NCBI RefSeq assembly: GCF_042140245.1
Contig: NZ_CP159483.1
Coordinates: forward strand, 62,001 to 126,000
DNA length: 64,000 nucleotides
Origin: MH13 sp042140245
GTDB lineage: Bacteria; Pseudomonadota; Alphaproteobacteria; Rhizobiales; MH13
Direction: 5' to 3'
This document shows positions 44,184 to 53,388 of this stretch, piece after piece. The notes beneath the pieces were generated by a model. It ran no database searches, was not told where the DNA came from, and saw only the letters and a list, made by a program, of their open reading frames with translations. The translations under genes were made by a program, and so were the position numbers. Numbering within the stretch: position 1 is the first letter of the stretch; the number at the start of each line of letters is the position of its first letter.

Positions 44184-44921
44184 ATGAGTGCGCCTTGGTA
44201 CAAGCGGCTTGGCCGCAACGGGTTTGTCCAATCGGTGGCTGGCAACACGCTGGCTGGCTACCTGTGGCTGGTTGATCGCACGGCCCGCAAGATCGACACC
44301 GACCTTGATCACAAGCGCTCTGACCTTGCTCAACATCTGCCAGCGATTTTCACGTTCTGGCACGGTGAGCACTTCATGATTGCATTGGCCTCGCCAGAAG
44401 ACTGGAACATGCACGTGATGATCTCGCGCAGTGCTGACGGAACGATGAACGCCATTGCCGCTGAAAAACTGGGTATCAAAACCATTCGCGGCGCAGGCGA
44501 TCCCAAAAAACGCGGCAAGCAAAAGGGCGGAGCACGCGCCTTCTTGAAGTTTGTTAAAGTGCTTGGCGAAGGCAACAGCGTGTCGCTGACAGCCGATGTG
44601 CCCAAAGTTGCTCGTCAGGTATCGCCTGGGCTTATCAAGCTTGCGCGCAAAACAGGCAGGCCGATTGTACCGGCACTTTATCTCACCCATCCACGCATCA
44701 CGCTTTCCAGCTGGGACCGCGCCTCGGTGGCCTTGCCCTTCACCAAAGCCGCAATCGGCACAACCGAACCGATCTATGTAAATGACGACGAACCTGACGA
44801 CGCGTATTGGTGTGCCCGGGTCAAGGAGCGTTTGCAGGCATTGGAAATGCACAGCTACGCACAGATCGGTGGCAAGCCAGCTTTTTCGTCGGCTGAGACG
44901 CAGAGGCTTTCCCATGGCTGA
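44184..44921 (+). CDS. DUF374 / lysophospholipid acyltransferase family protein
   Basis: This 245-residue protein of the LPLAT superfamily has the active-site region IFTFWHGEHFMIALA (the HxxxD-like motif here is HGEHF), then ISRSADGTMNAIAAEKLG, and VSLTADVPKVARQVSPGLIKLARKTGRPIVP. DUF374 proteins sit beside waaA in Hyphomicrobiales and probably acylate a lipid A precursor or related lipid. It overlaps waaA by eight bases. Confidence 0.9.
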   Translation: MSAPWYKRLGRNGFVQSVAGNTLAGYLWLVDRTARKIDTDLDHKRSDLAQHLPAIFTFWHGEHFMIALASPEDWNMHVMISRSADGTMNAIAAEKLGIKTIRGAGDPKKRGKQKGGARAFLKFVKVLGEGNSVSLTADVPKVARQVSPGLIKLARKTGRPIVPALYLTHPRITLSSWDRASVALPFTKAAIGTTEPIYVNDDEPDDAYWCARVKERLQALEMHSYAQIGGKPAFSSAETQRLSHG

Positions 44922-46227
44922 TGTGCTGTCGGAGAGCCTCCTGGCCAGCTATCGCATCGCTGGCACGATCGTTTCGCCGCTTGCTGGATCATTGATCTTG
45001 GCGCGCGCGCGCAAGGGCAAAGAGGACTTACCAAGGCGCAAGGAACGCTTTGGCTACGCTGGATCGCGCAAGCCCAATGGCTCGCTGATTTGGGTTCACG
45101 CTGCAAGTGTTGGTGAGACGATTGCCATTCTACCGTTGATCAAGCGCATCGAAGAAACGGGTTCCTATGTCGTTTTGACAACCGGCACGGTGACTTCCGC
45201 GCAATTGGCTGCCAAGCAGATTGGCCCGCGCACCCTGCACCAGTATGCGCCGCTCGACTTGGCACCATTCGTCAACCGTTTCCTCAACACGTGGAAGCCG
45301 CAGCTTGCGATCTTTGTGGAATCTGAGCTTTGGCCAGCAACATTTCATGCGCTGGCCAAGCGGAACATCCCCCATGTTCTGGTCAATGCGCGCATGTCGG
45401 AGCGTTCGTTCTTTCGTTGGCGCAGAGCAAGCGGACTAATCAGTGCGATGCTTTCCAACGTCACCCTTTGTTTGGCGCAAACGGTTGATGATGCAGAGCG
45501 CTACCGTGTGCTTGGTGCGCCGCGCGTTCGCGTGACCGGCAATTTGAAGTTCGACACGCCAGCCCCAGCGGACAATCCAGCGCAACTTAAACTGCTCGAG
45601 CAGACACTTCGCGGGCGGAAGGTCTGGTTGGCCTCCTCCACACACCCGGGAGAAGAAGCTATTGCGCTGCGGGTTCACAAGGCGCTGAAACATCATTTGC
45701 CGGACCTGTTGACGGTTATTGTGCCACGTCACCCGGAACGTGGCCGAGAAGTTGCCGGTCTTGCCCAGTCGGAGAACCTGACGCATACGCTGCGAAGCGA
45801 AGGTCATCTTCCCAAAGCCGACACCGACATTTACATCGCCGACACCATTGGTGAGATGGGCCTGCACTACCGACTGGCACCGATCTCGTTTATCGGCGGA
45901 TCGTTGGTGCGCCATGGCGGGCAGAATCCAATTGAACCGGCCAAGCTGGGCACGGCAATTCTGCACGGACCGGATGTGCACAATTTCCCTGAAATCTACA
46001 CCGCGCTCAACTCTTCGGATGCTACCATTGAAGTGGACAGCGCTGAGATGCTGGCCCGCAATGTAGGACGCCTGTTGGTGAATGAACGAGAGCGCAAGAA
46101 GCTTTGCGACCAAGCAACCAAGGCCATACAAGAGTTTGAGGGCGCGTTGAGCGCCACGATGGACGCCATCGAACCCCTTCTCACCGCGTTTTCGGTGTCC
46201 GCCGCATTGGAGCAAGCGCGCCGATGA
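44914..46227 (+). CDS. waaA: 3-deoxy-D-manno-octulosonic acid transferase
   Basis: Kdo transferase that adds Kdo to the lipid A precursor at the inner membrane. The N-terminal anchor (residues about 10-28) is followed by the conserved LIWVHAASVGET, FVESELWP, VNARMSERSF and, in the C-terminal GT-B domain, WLASSTHPGEE, IVPRHPERG, SFIGGSLVRHGGQNPIEPAKLG. ATG 44914 has AGAGG eight bases upstream and overlaps the DUF374 gene. It gives 437 residues. The stop overlaps lpxK (ATGA). Confidence 0.96.
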   Translation: MADVLSESLLASYRIAGTIVSPLAGSLILARARKGKEDLPRRKERFGYAGSRKPNGSLIWVHAASVGETIAILPLIKRIEETGSYVVLTTGTVTSAQLAAKQIGPRTLHQYAPLDLAPFVNRFLNTWKPQLAIFVESELWPATFHALAKRNIPHVLVNARMSERSFFRWRRASGLISAMLSNVTLCLAQTVDDAERYRVLGAPRVRVTGNLKFDTPAPADNPAQLKLLEQTLRGRKVWLASSTHPGEEAIALRVHKALKHHLPDLLTVIVPRHPERGREVAGLAQSENLTHTLRSEGHLPKADTDIYIADTIGEMGLHYRLAPISFIGGSLVRHGGQNPIEPAKLGTAILHGPDVHNFPEIYTALNSSDATIEVDSAEMLARNVGRLLVNERERKKLCDQATKAIQEFEGALSATMDAIEPLLTAFSVSAALEQARR

Positions 46228-47285
46228 GCCTCACCCCTCCGCCCTATTGGTGGCCTGACCCGCGCAAGCCGCAAAGCTTTGGCGCAACGCTCAAAAAGTT
46301 CGCGCTGGTGCCTGCCTCCTTAGCCTATGGGCGGGTGGTCGCGGGGCGGATGGCACAAGAAGGCGAGCCAGGTGCCTTGCCTGTGGTTTGCATCGGGAAC
46401 TTCGTCGCTGGTGGCGCGGGTAAGACGCCAACATCACTGGCAGTTTATGATGTGCTTGAAGATCTTGGGCTCAAGCCAGCCTTTGTGACACGCGGCTATG
46501 GAGGTTCATTGGCAACGACGAGTTTTCGTGTCGATCCAGATCGTCATCTGGCAGATGAGGTGGGCGACGAGCCACTGCTTCTGGCCCATCGCGGCGAAAC
46601 ATTCGTCGGCCCGGACCGTCTCACCTCAATCGCCAGTGCTGCAGAGATCGGTGCAACGTGCACCATTTTCGACGACGGCCTGCAAAACCCGTCTATCATC
46701 AAGAACCTCACCATTGCCGTTGTCGATGGCCGCATGGGCGTTGGCAATGGTCTGAGCCATCCAGCAGGCCCGCTACGCGCGCCAGTGGCAGCGCAGCTGC
46801 GCTATGTCGATTTCATCATTGTTATCGGCAAGGGTAACGGGGCGCATGGTGTTGTGCGGCAGGCTGCCAAACGCGGCAAGCCTGTGCTGTCGGCCACCCT
46901 GGAGATGGACATCCCTGAACATTTGTTTGATCAACGGATCTATGCCTTCTGCGGCATCGGCCATCCGCCGAAGTTCTTCGAACGCCTCAAAGAGGCTGGC
47001 CTTAATGTGGTGAAGGAAAAGGCGTATCCTGATCATCACGCCTACACCACCGAAGATGCACGTGAGTTGGTGAACATCGCCAAGGAACGCGACGCGGTGC
47101 TGGTTACAACAGAGAAGGACGGTATGCGGTTTCAGGGTCATTCAGGTTCACTGCGAGACCTGGACAAGGCTGCAACCCAAATACCGGCCAAGCTTGTGTT
47201 TGAAGACCCTGGCTATCTGCGCTCACTGATGCACCATGCCATTCAGCGATGGCGCCGCGACATGGTGTTGGTGGAATTTGACTAG
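46224..47285 (+). CDS. lpxK: tetraacyldisaccharide 4'-kinase
   Basis: Membrane-associated kinase that phosphorylates the 4' position of the lipid A disaccharide. It has the P-loop GNFVAGGAGKTPT (near 56-68), TRGYGG, DDGLQN and the C-terminal TTEKDGMRF. Length is 353 residues. It is coupled to waaA by a four-base ATGA overlap, and its TAG overlaps the stop of DUF2093 on the other strand by four bases. Confidence 0.96.
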   Translation: MSLTPPPYWWPDPRKPQSFGATLKKFALVPASLAYGRVVAGRMAQEGEPGALPVVCIGNFVAGGAGKTPTSLAVYDVLEDLGLKPAFVTRGYGGSLATTSFRVDPDRHLADEVGDEPLLLAHRGETFVGPDRLTSIASAAEIGATCTIFDDGLQNPSIIKNLTIAVVDGRMGVGNGLSHPAGPLRAPVAAQLRYVDFIIVIGKGNGAHGVVRQAAKRGKPVLSATLEMDIPEHLFDQRIYAFCGIGHPPKFFERLKEAGLNVVKEKAYPDHHAYTTEDARELVNIAKERDAVLVTTEKDGMRFQGHSGSLRDLDKAATQIPAKLVFEDPGYLRSLMHHAIQRWRRDMVLVEFD

Positions 47286-47494
47286 GACGCTCGAGGCGCC
47301 CGGCGCTCAGCTTCCAGCGAGGCGGTGGCATCTTTGTAGGCTTCCTGACGGGCGACCGACCAGTATTTCAGCTCTGTGAGGGGGATACGCTCAAACGTCA
47401 CCGCACAGACCACGTAATCACCAGGTCGCAGCACATGATACTCCGGCGTGTCATAGCGGATAAGCGCTTCACGGTCGTTGCTGGAAAACACCAT
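47282..47494 (-). CDS. DUF2093 family protein
   Basis: This 70-residue protein (ALIRYDTPEYHVLRPGDYVVCAVTFERIPLTELKYWSV) has the DUF2093 pattern. It starts at ATG 47494 with AAGGA eight bases upstream; the longer open frame to 47548 would run into tadA. It lies four bases after tadA in the same direction and is probably co-transcribed with it. The function is unknown; the family is nearly confined to alphaproteobacteria and usually sits beside lpxK. Confidence 0.88.
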   Translation of the reverse strand: MVFSSNDREALIRYDTPEYHVLRPGDYVVCAVTFERIPLTELKYWSVARQEAYKDATASLEAERRAPRAS

Positions 47495-47498
47495 CGCG

Positions 47499-47993
47499 TT
47501 AGTCCTTGATAAGCTGTTTGGCCTCGGCCTGTTCTCTCTTGCCTGCAAAGAACGTCTTCAGCAAGGCTTCGGCCTGGCTGGCGGCAATGCCATCATAGAC
47601 CTCTGGTGCGTGATGGCAGGTGGGCTGGTCAAAAAAATGCGGCCCGTTGATAACCGCCCCCATTTTGGGATCGGTAGCCCCAAAGTACACGCGGCGGATG
47701 CGAGCATGGCTTATGGCGGCTGCACACATAGCGCATGGTTCAAGCGTCACATAAAGGTCAGCGCCGGTTAGACGTTCTTGACCAAGCGTCTGGGCCGCTT
47801 CGCGGATAACCAGCATTTCAGCATGGGCGGTGGGATCGAGAAGCTGACGCGTACGGTTGCCGTCGGCAGCTACAATCTGGCCATCCATCACCAGCACCGC
47901 ACCAACGGGAACCTCATCGCGGCGGGCGGCGGCAACGGCTTCAGCCAAGGCAATGTCCATCGGCGAAGAATGGTTTGGGGCGGAACTTGTCAT
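47499..47993 (-). CDS. tadA: tRNA-specific adenosine deaminase
   Basis: TadA converts A34 to inosine in tRNA-Arg(ACG). The zinc and catalytic motifs are TAHAEM (HAE) and PCAMCAAA (PCxxC), followed by RIRRVYFGATDPKMGAV. From ATG 47993 it has 164 residues; ATG 47960 is an alternative start nearer the conserved MDIALAEA. It is divergent from rluB with only 45 bases between start codons, so the two promoters must overlap or lie within the coding regions. Confidence 0.95.
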   Translation of the reverse strand: MTSSAPNHSSPMDIALAEAVAAARRDEVPVGAVLVMDGQIVAADGNRTRQLLDPTAHAEMLVIREAAQTLGQERLTGADLYVTLEPCAMCAAAISHARIRRVYFGATDPKMGAVINGPHFFDQPTCHHAPEVYDGIAASQAEALLKTFFAGKREQAEAKQLIKD

Positions 47994-48038
47994 TGTCAGG
48001 GCTTGCCACAGGCGCGCCTTGCCCGTCAAAAGGTGGCC

Positions 48039-49049
48039 ATGTCAAAGCCCCCACACAACACCACGCCAGCAAAAGGTGACCGGATTGCCAAGGTCATCGC
48101 GCGCTCAGGTCTTTGCTCGCGTCGCGATGCAGAAGCTTGGATCGCCGACGGTCGCGTGAAACTCAATGGCAAACTGCTTGGGACGCCAGCCATCACGGTT
48201 ACCGACAAAGATCGGATCGAGGTGGACGGTGAACCATTGCCGCAAGCCGAACGCACACGGCTTTGGCTCTATCACAAGGACAAAGGGGTTATCACCGCTG
48301 CACGCGACCCAGAAGGGCGCAAGGTGCTGCGTGACGTTCTGCCGAAGGAACTCAAAACGGCCCATCCTGTGGGACGGCTTGATTTCAACACCGAAGGTCT
48401 ACTTTTGCTGACCAATGATGGTGGACTCAAACGCCTATTGGAGCTGCCCTCCACCGGCTGGCTGAGGCGCTACCGGGTGCGAGCCTTTGGAGAAGCGCCG
48501 GAGCATGTGCTTAACAAGGCGCGCAAGGGCATGGAGATAGAGGGCGTCCACTACGGGCCGATGGAGATCGTCGTTGAGCGCCAACAGGGCGATAATCAAT
48601 GGCTGACTGTGGGCTTGCGCGAAGGCAAGAACCGCGAAGTCAAAGTTGTGCTGGGCGCGCTTGGCCTGCAGGTGAACCGGCTGATCCGTATTTCCTATGG
48701 ACCGTTTCAGCTGGGGGAACTTGAAACAGGCGCGGCGCAAGAGGTGCGCACACGGGTGCTGAAGGATCAGCTTTCCGGCAAAGTGTTTAAAGATGCAGGG
48801 CTAGACTTTGAAGGCCCCATGCGCACGCCGGTTGTTGGGCGCGACACGCCTGCAAGGCCAAAAAAGCCGGAAAAAACAGGCCGCGGTGCGTCGGGCAATG
48901 CTCCGCTTCGAAAGGGGCGCGGCAAACCCGGAAACGACGCCACCAAGCGCGGAAAGCCAGGTTTTGTCACACGCCCTGGGGTTGCCAAAAAATCTGGCCC
49001 CAAGCGGGGGACAGGAGGCAGAGGCCCGCAGAAAACACGCGGTAGATAG
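48039..49049 (+). CDS. rluB: 23S rRNA pseudouridine synthase (RluB/RsuA family)
   Basis: Pseudouridine synthase with an N-terminal S4 RNA-binding domain (RIAKVIARSGLCSRRDAEAWI) and the catalytic motif VGRLDFNTEGLLLLTNDG with its Asp. REGKNREVK is the RsuA/RluB signature. The last ~80 residues form a Lys/Arg/Gly-rich tail (RKGRGKPGNDATKRGKPG) typical of rhizobial homologues. ATG 48039 has AAGG five bases upstream. It is followed two bases later by rsmD. Confidence 0.93.
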   Translation: MSKPPHNTTPAKGDRIAKVIARSGLCSRRDAEAWIADGRVKLNGKLLGTPAITVTDKDRIEVDGEPLPQAERTRLWLYHKDKGVITAARDPEGRKVLRDVLPKELKTAHPVGRLDFNTEGLLLLTNDGGLKRLLELPSTGWLRRYRVRAFGEAPEHVLNKARKGMEIEGVHYGPMEIVVERQQGDNQWLTVGLREGKNREVKVVLGALGLQVNRLIRISYGPFQLGELETGAAQEVRTRVLKDQLSGKVFKDAGLDFEGPMRTPVVGRDTPARPKKPEKTGRGASGNAPLRKGRGKPGNDATKRGKPGFVTRPGVAKKSGPKRGTGGRGPQKTRGR

Positions 49050-49051
49050 GC

Positions 49052-49630
49052 ATGCGCATTGTTGGAGGCGCCTTTAAAGGGCGCGCGCTGAAAGCGCCGT
49101 CAAACCAAACTGTTCGACCCACAACGGACCGTGCTCGAGAGGCCCTGTTCAACATCTTGGCCCACAATGACGATCTGTTTGTTGAGGATCAGGGCTTGGA
49201 TGGTGCCACTGTCATTGACCTTTTTGCTGGCACCGGTGCACTCGGTTTGGAGGCGTTGTCCCGTGGCGCTGCCTTTGCTCTTTTCGTCGATAACTCCATT
49301 GAGGGGCGCGGGCTAATCCGTGAGAACATGCAGGCCTGTGGCGTAGCGGCACGTGCCCGTCTCTTCAAACGCGATGCCACGAAGATTGGCGAGCGTGGTA
49401 AGATGGACCGCGCGACTCTTGCCTTTCTTGACCCTCCCTATGGCAAAGGCCTCGGCGAAGGGGCGTTGACGGCTCTGCACGATGGCAACTGGCTTGCACC
49501 TGATGCTCTTGTGATTGTGGAGGAGAGCGCGAAGGCTGATTTCACCGCACCTGTCGCTTTTGAGGTTTTGCAAACTCGGCAAATGGGGGAGACGCAGCTT
49601 TCCTTTTTGCGGTATGGTGGTGCCCCATGA
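49052..49630 (+). CDS. rsmD: 16S rRNA (guanine(966)-N(2))-methyltransferase
   Basis: RsmD methylates G966 of 16S rRNA. It has MRIVGGAFKGRALKAP, VRPTTDRAREALFNIL, the SAM loop VIDLFAGTGALGLEALSRGA, and the catalytic FLDPPYGKG. The 192 residues are normal. It is tightly packed after rluB (two bases) and overlaps the DUF2937 start by four bases, so the three genes are likely co-expressed. Confidence 0.95.
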   Translation: MRIVGGAFKGRALKAPSNQTVRPTTDRAREALFNILAHNDDLFVEDQGLDGATVIDLFAGTGALGLEALSRGAAFALFVDNSIEGRGLIRENMQACGVAARARLFKRDATKIGERGKMDRATLAFLDPPYGKGLGEGALTALHDGNWLAPDALVIVEESAKADFTAPVAFEVLQTRQMGETQLSFLRYGGAP

Positions 49631-50154
49631 TTGGACGTCTTTTCACCGCTGTTCTTGCTGTTTTGGGCGCTGGCACGATGAGCCAAGCGCCGGAGTTCTC
49701 ACAGCAGTACCGTCAGGCGTTGGGTGGTGCTGTTGCAGAACTCCAAGTCGTGGTTGAAGACTTTGATGCTGCCAGCGAGCGCGCAGGCCTCTCACGTGAC
49801 CAAGCGCTGGACCAGTATCGCGAGACCGATAATACGTTTCTGGATGAACGCGGACGACAAATCTCCGGCACACTGGAACGGTATGAACGGCTGAAAGGGC
49901 AGGCCGACGCCATTGAAGATGCCGGGCCGTTTGAGCGTATCTGGCTGGTGCTGCGCGAGCCGGATTTGCGCGTGGTTGAGGGCGCACGGGAGCGTTTTGA
50001 GCCTGCTATCCCCATCACCATTGCTGGTGGTGTTATGGCCGCACTTGGCGCGTTTATTGGATGGCTTTTGGCACGCGGCAGCGCTGGCACCGTGAAAGCT
50101 ACAGGCAAGATGCTTCGCGGACGCAACAAGGGTCGCGCCTCGGCCAAAGGCTAG
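49627..50154 (+). CDS. DUF2937 family membrane protein
   Basis: This 175-residue protein has an N-terminal hydrophobic segment (FTAVLAVLGAGTMSQAPEFSQQYRQ), a long helical middle that is probably coiled (QVVVEDFDAASERAGLSRDQALDQY), and a C-terminal membrane helix (ITIAGGVMAALGAFIGWLLA) followed by a basic tail. The PEFxQQYxQRLGGAxxEL pattern is typical of DUF2937. The function is unknown. The start overlaps rsmD by ATGA; the stop overlaps mutL by four bases. Confidence 0.85.
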   Translation: MIGRLFTAVLAVLGAGTMSQAPEFSQQYRQALGGAVAELQVVVEDFDAASERAGLSRDQALDQYRETDNTFLDERGRQISGTLERYERLKGQADAIEDAGPFERIWLVLREPDLRVVEGARERFEPAIPITIAGGVMAALGAFIGWLLARGSAGTVKATGKMLRGRNKGRASAKG

Positions 50155-51998
50155 CGATCAAACAGCTTATCGAGCCGGGCTTTGTCCATGCGAATGAATG
50201 TCGGGCGGCCATGGTTGCATTGCGCCGCAGCTGGCACCTGCTCCATCTCGCGCAGCAATGCATTCATCTCATCCACCTTCAAACGACGTCCAGCGCGCAC
50301 CGAGCCATGGCAGGCCATGGTGGAGGCCACGGCATGCAGGCGGCTCTCAAGGCGTACTGATGACCCAGCTTCGGCAAACTCCTCAGCCAAGTCTTTCACC
50401 AAACCTGATGCGTCGCAAACACCCAGCATTGCCGGGGTTTCGCGCACCAACACGGCATTGGTACCGAATGGCTCAAGAACCAAGCCAAGCTTCGCCAATT
50501 GCTCAGCCTCGGCAAGAATGGCTGAAGCATTGCCAGCAGGCAGCTCAACCACATCTGGGATAAGCAGTGGTTGGGTTGCGATACCATCACGCTCCAGGCC
50601 TGTTTTCAGCCGTTCATACACCAGGCGTTCATGTGCAGCGTGGGCATCAACCAACACAATGCCATCTCGGCTTTCCGAGAGGATATATGTTTCGTGCAGT
50701 TGTGCGCGAGCAGTGCCCAACGGGTGGTCTGGTTCGAACGTTTCTGGCTGGATCGGTGCTGTTTCAGGACCAGAGGGCACATCCATTCCAGCCAACGTTG
50801 CTGGTCGTTCTAATGCACTGATCGCTGGCCCAGGATCGTAGTGTGCTGCAGCCTCTTCCCACCCGGAACCGCCAGACCGCGCTGGCGCCACATAGGGCGT
50901 TTGTGGTGTGAACGCTTGGACCGCTTGATCAGTAAGACTGGTGGATGCCGCCAAACCCGCCTCACCTAAAGCATCGCGGATGGCAGTGATGATAAGTCCA
51001 CGCATGTGGCCCGGGTTTTGAAATCGAACATCAGATTTTTGTGGGTGGACATTCACATCGACCCGAGACGGATCGATGGCGATGGCGATCACAACAGCGG
51101 GAAATCGGTCGCGTGGCATCAAATCGGCATAGGCAGCGCGGATCGCACCGGTGAGCAAGCGATCACGCACAGGCCGGTCATTGACCATCAGATAGATGTC
51201 GCGAGTTGTGGCGCGATGCCATGTTGGCAAGCCCACCATGCCTTCAAGCGACAGGCCTTCGCGAGTGGCATGCAGTGGCCGCATGTTCGTGCGCGCATCT
51301 GGCCCAAAAAGGTCGGCGGCGCGGTGTTCGAGCGCCGATGTAAACGCCAAGCTTTCATCCGCAGGTGCCAAATCAAGGATGGTGCGGCGCTCCGACTGCA
51401 AACGGAACCCAACTTTTGGGGCGGCCAAGGCCAACCGGCGGATCGTGTCAGCAACAGCGGTTGTCTCGGCCTGGTCAGACTTCAGAAATTTTAGCCGCGC
51501 CGGAACAGAGAAAAAGAGATCTTCAACATCGATCGCTGTGCCGCCCGACCGAGGTGCTGGAGTTGGATCGGTGGTCTCGCCGCCGGACACGGCAATGCGA
51601 TAGGCATCCTCTGTGCCTCGCGCTCGCGATGTGATGGTGATTTTAGCAACCGCGCCAATGGATGGCAGCGCTTCACCGCGAAAGCCGAGGGTTCGGATAT
51701 CCACCAAATCATCGTCAGAGAGTTTCGATGTGGCATGGCGGGCGATGGCGAGCTTGAGATCATCCGGCCCCATGCCGTGGCCATCATCGGTGACACGAAT
51801 AGCTGCTTTACCGCCTGCCTGAAGGGTGATGGAGATCGATGTTGCGCCGGCATCCAGCGCATTCTCGACCAGCTCTTTGACCACGCTGGCGGGCCGCTCC
51901 ACCACTTCACCGGCGGCGATGCGATTGATCACACCGTCAGGAAGCTGGCGGATGTTTTTGGGTGGTGAGTCCGATGGATGGGCAAGAACGTTCTGCAC
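50151..51998 (-). CDS. mutL: DNA mismatch repair protein MutL
   Basis: GHKL ATPase that links MutS mismatch recognition to strand incision. The N-terminal ATPase has IAAGEVVERPASVVKELVENALDAGA, DDGHGM, ATSKL and GFRGEAL; the middle domain includes NDRPVRD. The C-terminal dimerisation domain (residues about 430-615) has LVDAHAAHERLVYE and QPLLIPDVVEL. The C-terminal endonuclease motif DQHAxxE is replaced by DAHAAHERL, with the later motifs CHGSVRAGRRL and CNHGRPTF typical of alphaproteobacterial MutL. It follows the second M16 gene by 28 bases. Confidence 0.95.
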   Translation of the reverse strand: MQNVLAHPSDSPPKNIRQLPDGVINRIAAGEVVERPASVVKELVENALDAGATSISITLQAGGKAAIRVTDDGHGMGPDDLKLAIARHATSKLSDDDLVDIRTLGFRGEALPSIGAVAKITITSRARGTEDAYRIAVSGGETTDPTPAPRSGGTAIDVEDLFFSVPARLKFLKSDQAETTAVADTIRRLALAAPKVGFRLQSERRTILDLAPADESLAFTSALEHRAADLFGPDARTNMRPLHATREGLSLEGMVGLPTWHRATTRDIYLMVNDRPVRDRLLTGAIRAAYADLMPRDRFPAVVIAIAIDPSRVDVNVHPQKSDVRFQNPGHMRGLIITAIRDALGEAGLAASTSLTDQAVQAFTPQTPYVAPARSGGSGWEEAAAHYDPGPAISALERPATLAGMDVPSGPETAPIQPETFEPDHPLGTARAQLHETYILSESRDGIVLVDAHAAHERLVYERLKTGLERDGIATQPLLIPDVVELPAGNASAILAEAEQLAKLGLVLEPFGTNAVLVRETPAMLGVCDASGLVKDLAEEFAEAGSSVRLESRLHAVASTMACHGSVRAGRRLKVDEMNALLREMEQVPAAAQCNHGRPTFIRMDKARLDKLFDR

Positions 51999-52026
51999 AT
52001 GCCCTCCCTTGGTGGTTGGTGTTGAA

Positions 52027-53388
52027 TCAGCTCAGCGGCTGGCCAACGATGACAAGGGATAGCGGCGCCTTCAAGATGCGGTCGGCCACGCGACGGATGT
52101 CGTCCACCGTAATTGCGCGGATCAGGTCTGCGCGCTCAATCATGTAGCTTGCTGGAATGCGCTCCAACTGCATGCCGACCAACTGCTGGGCGATCTTCTG
52201 CGAACTGTCAAAACGCAGCGGATAAGAGCCGATCAGGAAGTCTTTGGCCTGTTGCAGCTCTTCTTCCGTCGGGCCGTTTTCAACGAACTCGGCAATAACC
52301 GCACGCATCACATCAAGGGTTTCTTGCGCGCGCTCAGGCCGCGTTGATGCACCGCCACCAAAAATCGGTGCGTGGTCACGCGCAGAAAGGTAAGTGAAAA
52401 CGGAGTAGGTGAGCCCACGATCCTGGCGGACTTCCTTGAACATGCGCGAAGAAAATGTGCCGCCGCCAAGAATATGGTTCATGACGAAGGCGGTCAGAAA
52501 ATCATCATCGTCACGGGCAAGACCAGGGATAGCAAAGCGGATGACCGTTTGGGCAACGTCCTGCGTTTCCTGTGTCTGTACGCCGGTCGGGATGGTCATA
52601 TTGGGAATGGATGCCAGGTCGGCCTGCGCACGCAAACCGCCAAAGGCGTTATCGACAAAGGTGTCTGCTGCCTCTGCGGAGATATCGCCAACGATAGCAA
52701 CACGAATGATGTCTTGTGCCAGCGTCGCCGTGTGGTGTGCCAGAAGATCATCACGTGTGATGTCCGGAACGGATTCCAACGAACCATTTGACTGACGCGC
52801 ATAGGGATGGCCGTCAAAAAACGTCTCAGAAGACAGGCGTGATGCGATGCTTTCTGGATCGTTCAGATCACGACGCAAACCCGCCATGATCTGACCACGC
52901 GTTCGTTCAATGGCATCCTCATCCAGCCGCGGCTGTGTCAAGGCGAGTGCCAGCAGCTCGGTGCCCAACTCAATCGTGTCAGAAAGAACGGTCAGCTCGC
53001 CGGAGAAATTGTCATGGCTGGCATCAAAGCCAAGGCGGATCGCATTGTCTTCCAACAAAGTTTGAAAGGCGATGCTGTCATACTCGCCCGCACCCTCATC
53101 AAGAAGGCCAGAGAGAAGGTTGGCCGTGCCCGCCCGGCCTTCAGGGTCTTGAACGGCGCCCGCACCTTCAAAAACAAACCGTGCGGCCACCAACGGGATG
53201 GTGTCATCTTCCACCAACCAATAGGCGATACCACCTGGACTGGTGCGTTCCTGCACATTCACTGCGGCTTCGGCGCGTTGTGGTTCGGTCAAACTGAGGG
53301 CCATGGTGATCACCAATGTAAGAGCCAGCAGCAGGCTGGCCGTTTTTGTCTTTGTGGTGGAGGTCTTGGTGGCTTTAGCCATCGGCAT
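52027..53388 (-). CDS. M16 family peptidase-like protein lacking the zinc motif
   Basis: A 453-residue exported protein with signal peptide (TASLLLALTLVITMALSLTEPQRAEA). It has both M16 halves, but where the zinc motif HxxEH is expected the sequence reads GRAGTANLLSGLLDEGAGE, so the metal ligands are missing. The Arg-Tyr pair region (VRQDRGLTYSVFTY) of the C-terminal half is retained. It is therefore the non-catalytic partner of the upstream M16 protein, with which it overlaps by 14 bases. The pair probably forms a periplasmic heterodimeric protease. Confidence 0.92.
   Translation of the reverse strand: MPMAKATKTSTTKTKTASLLLALTLVITMALSLTEPQRAEAAVNVQERTSPGGIAYWLVEDDTIPLVAARFVFEGAGAVQDPEGRAGTANLLSGLLDEGAGEYDSIAFQTLLEDNAIRLGFDASHDNFSGELTVLSDTIELGTELLALALTQPRLDEDAIERTRGQIMAGLRRDLNDPESIASRLSSETFFDGHPYARQSNGSLESVPDITRDDLLAHHTATLAQDIIRVAIVGDISAEAADTFVDNAFGGLRAQADLASIPNMTIPTGVQTQETQDVAQTVIRFAIPGLARDDDDFLTAFVMNHILGGGTFSSRMFKEVRQDRGLTYSVFTYLSARDHAPIFGGGASTRPERAQETLDVMRAVIAEFVENGPTEEELQQAKDFLIGSYPLRFDSSQKIAQQLVGMQLERIPASYMIERADLIRAITVDDIRRVADRILKAPLSLVIVGQPLS

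Noticed and set aside
44124..44915. 263-codon minus-strand open frame
   Set aside because: Antisense of the DUF374 gene, which has clear family motifs.
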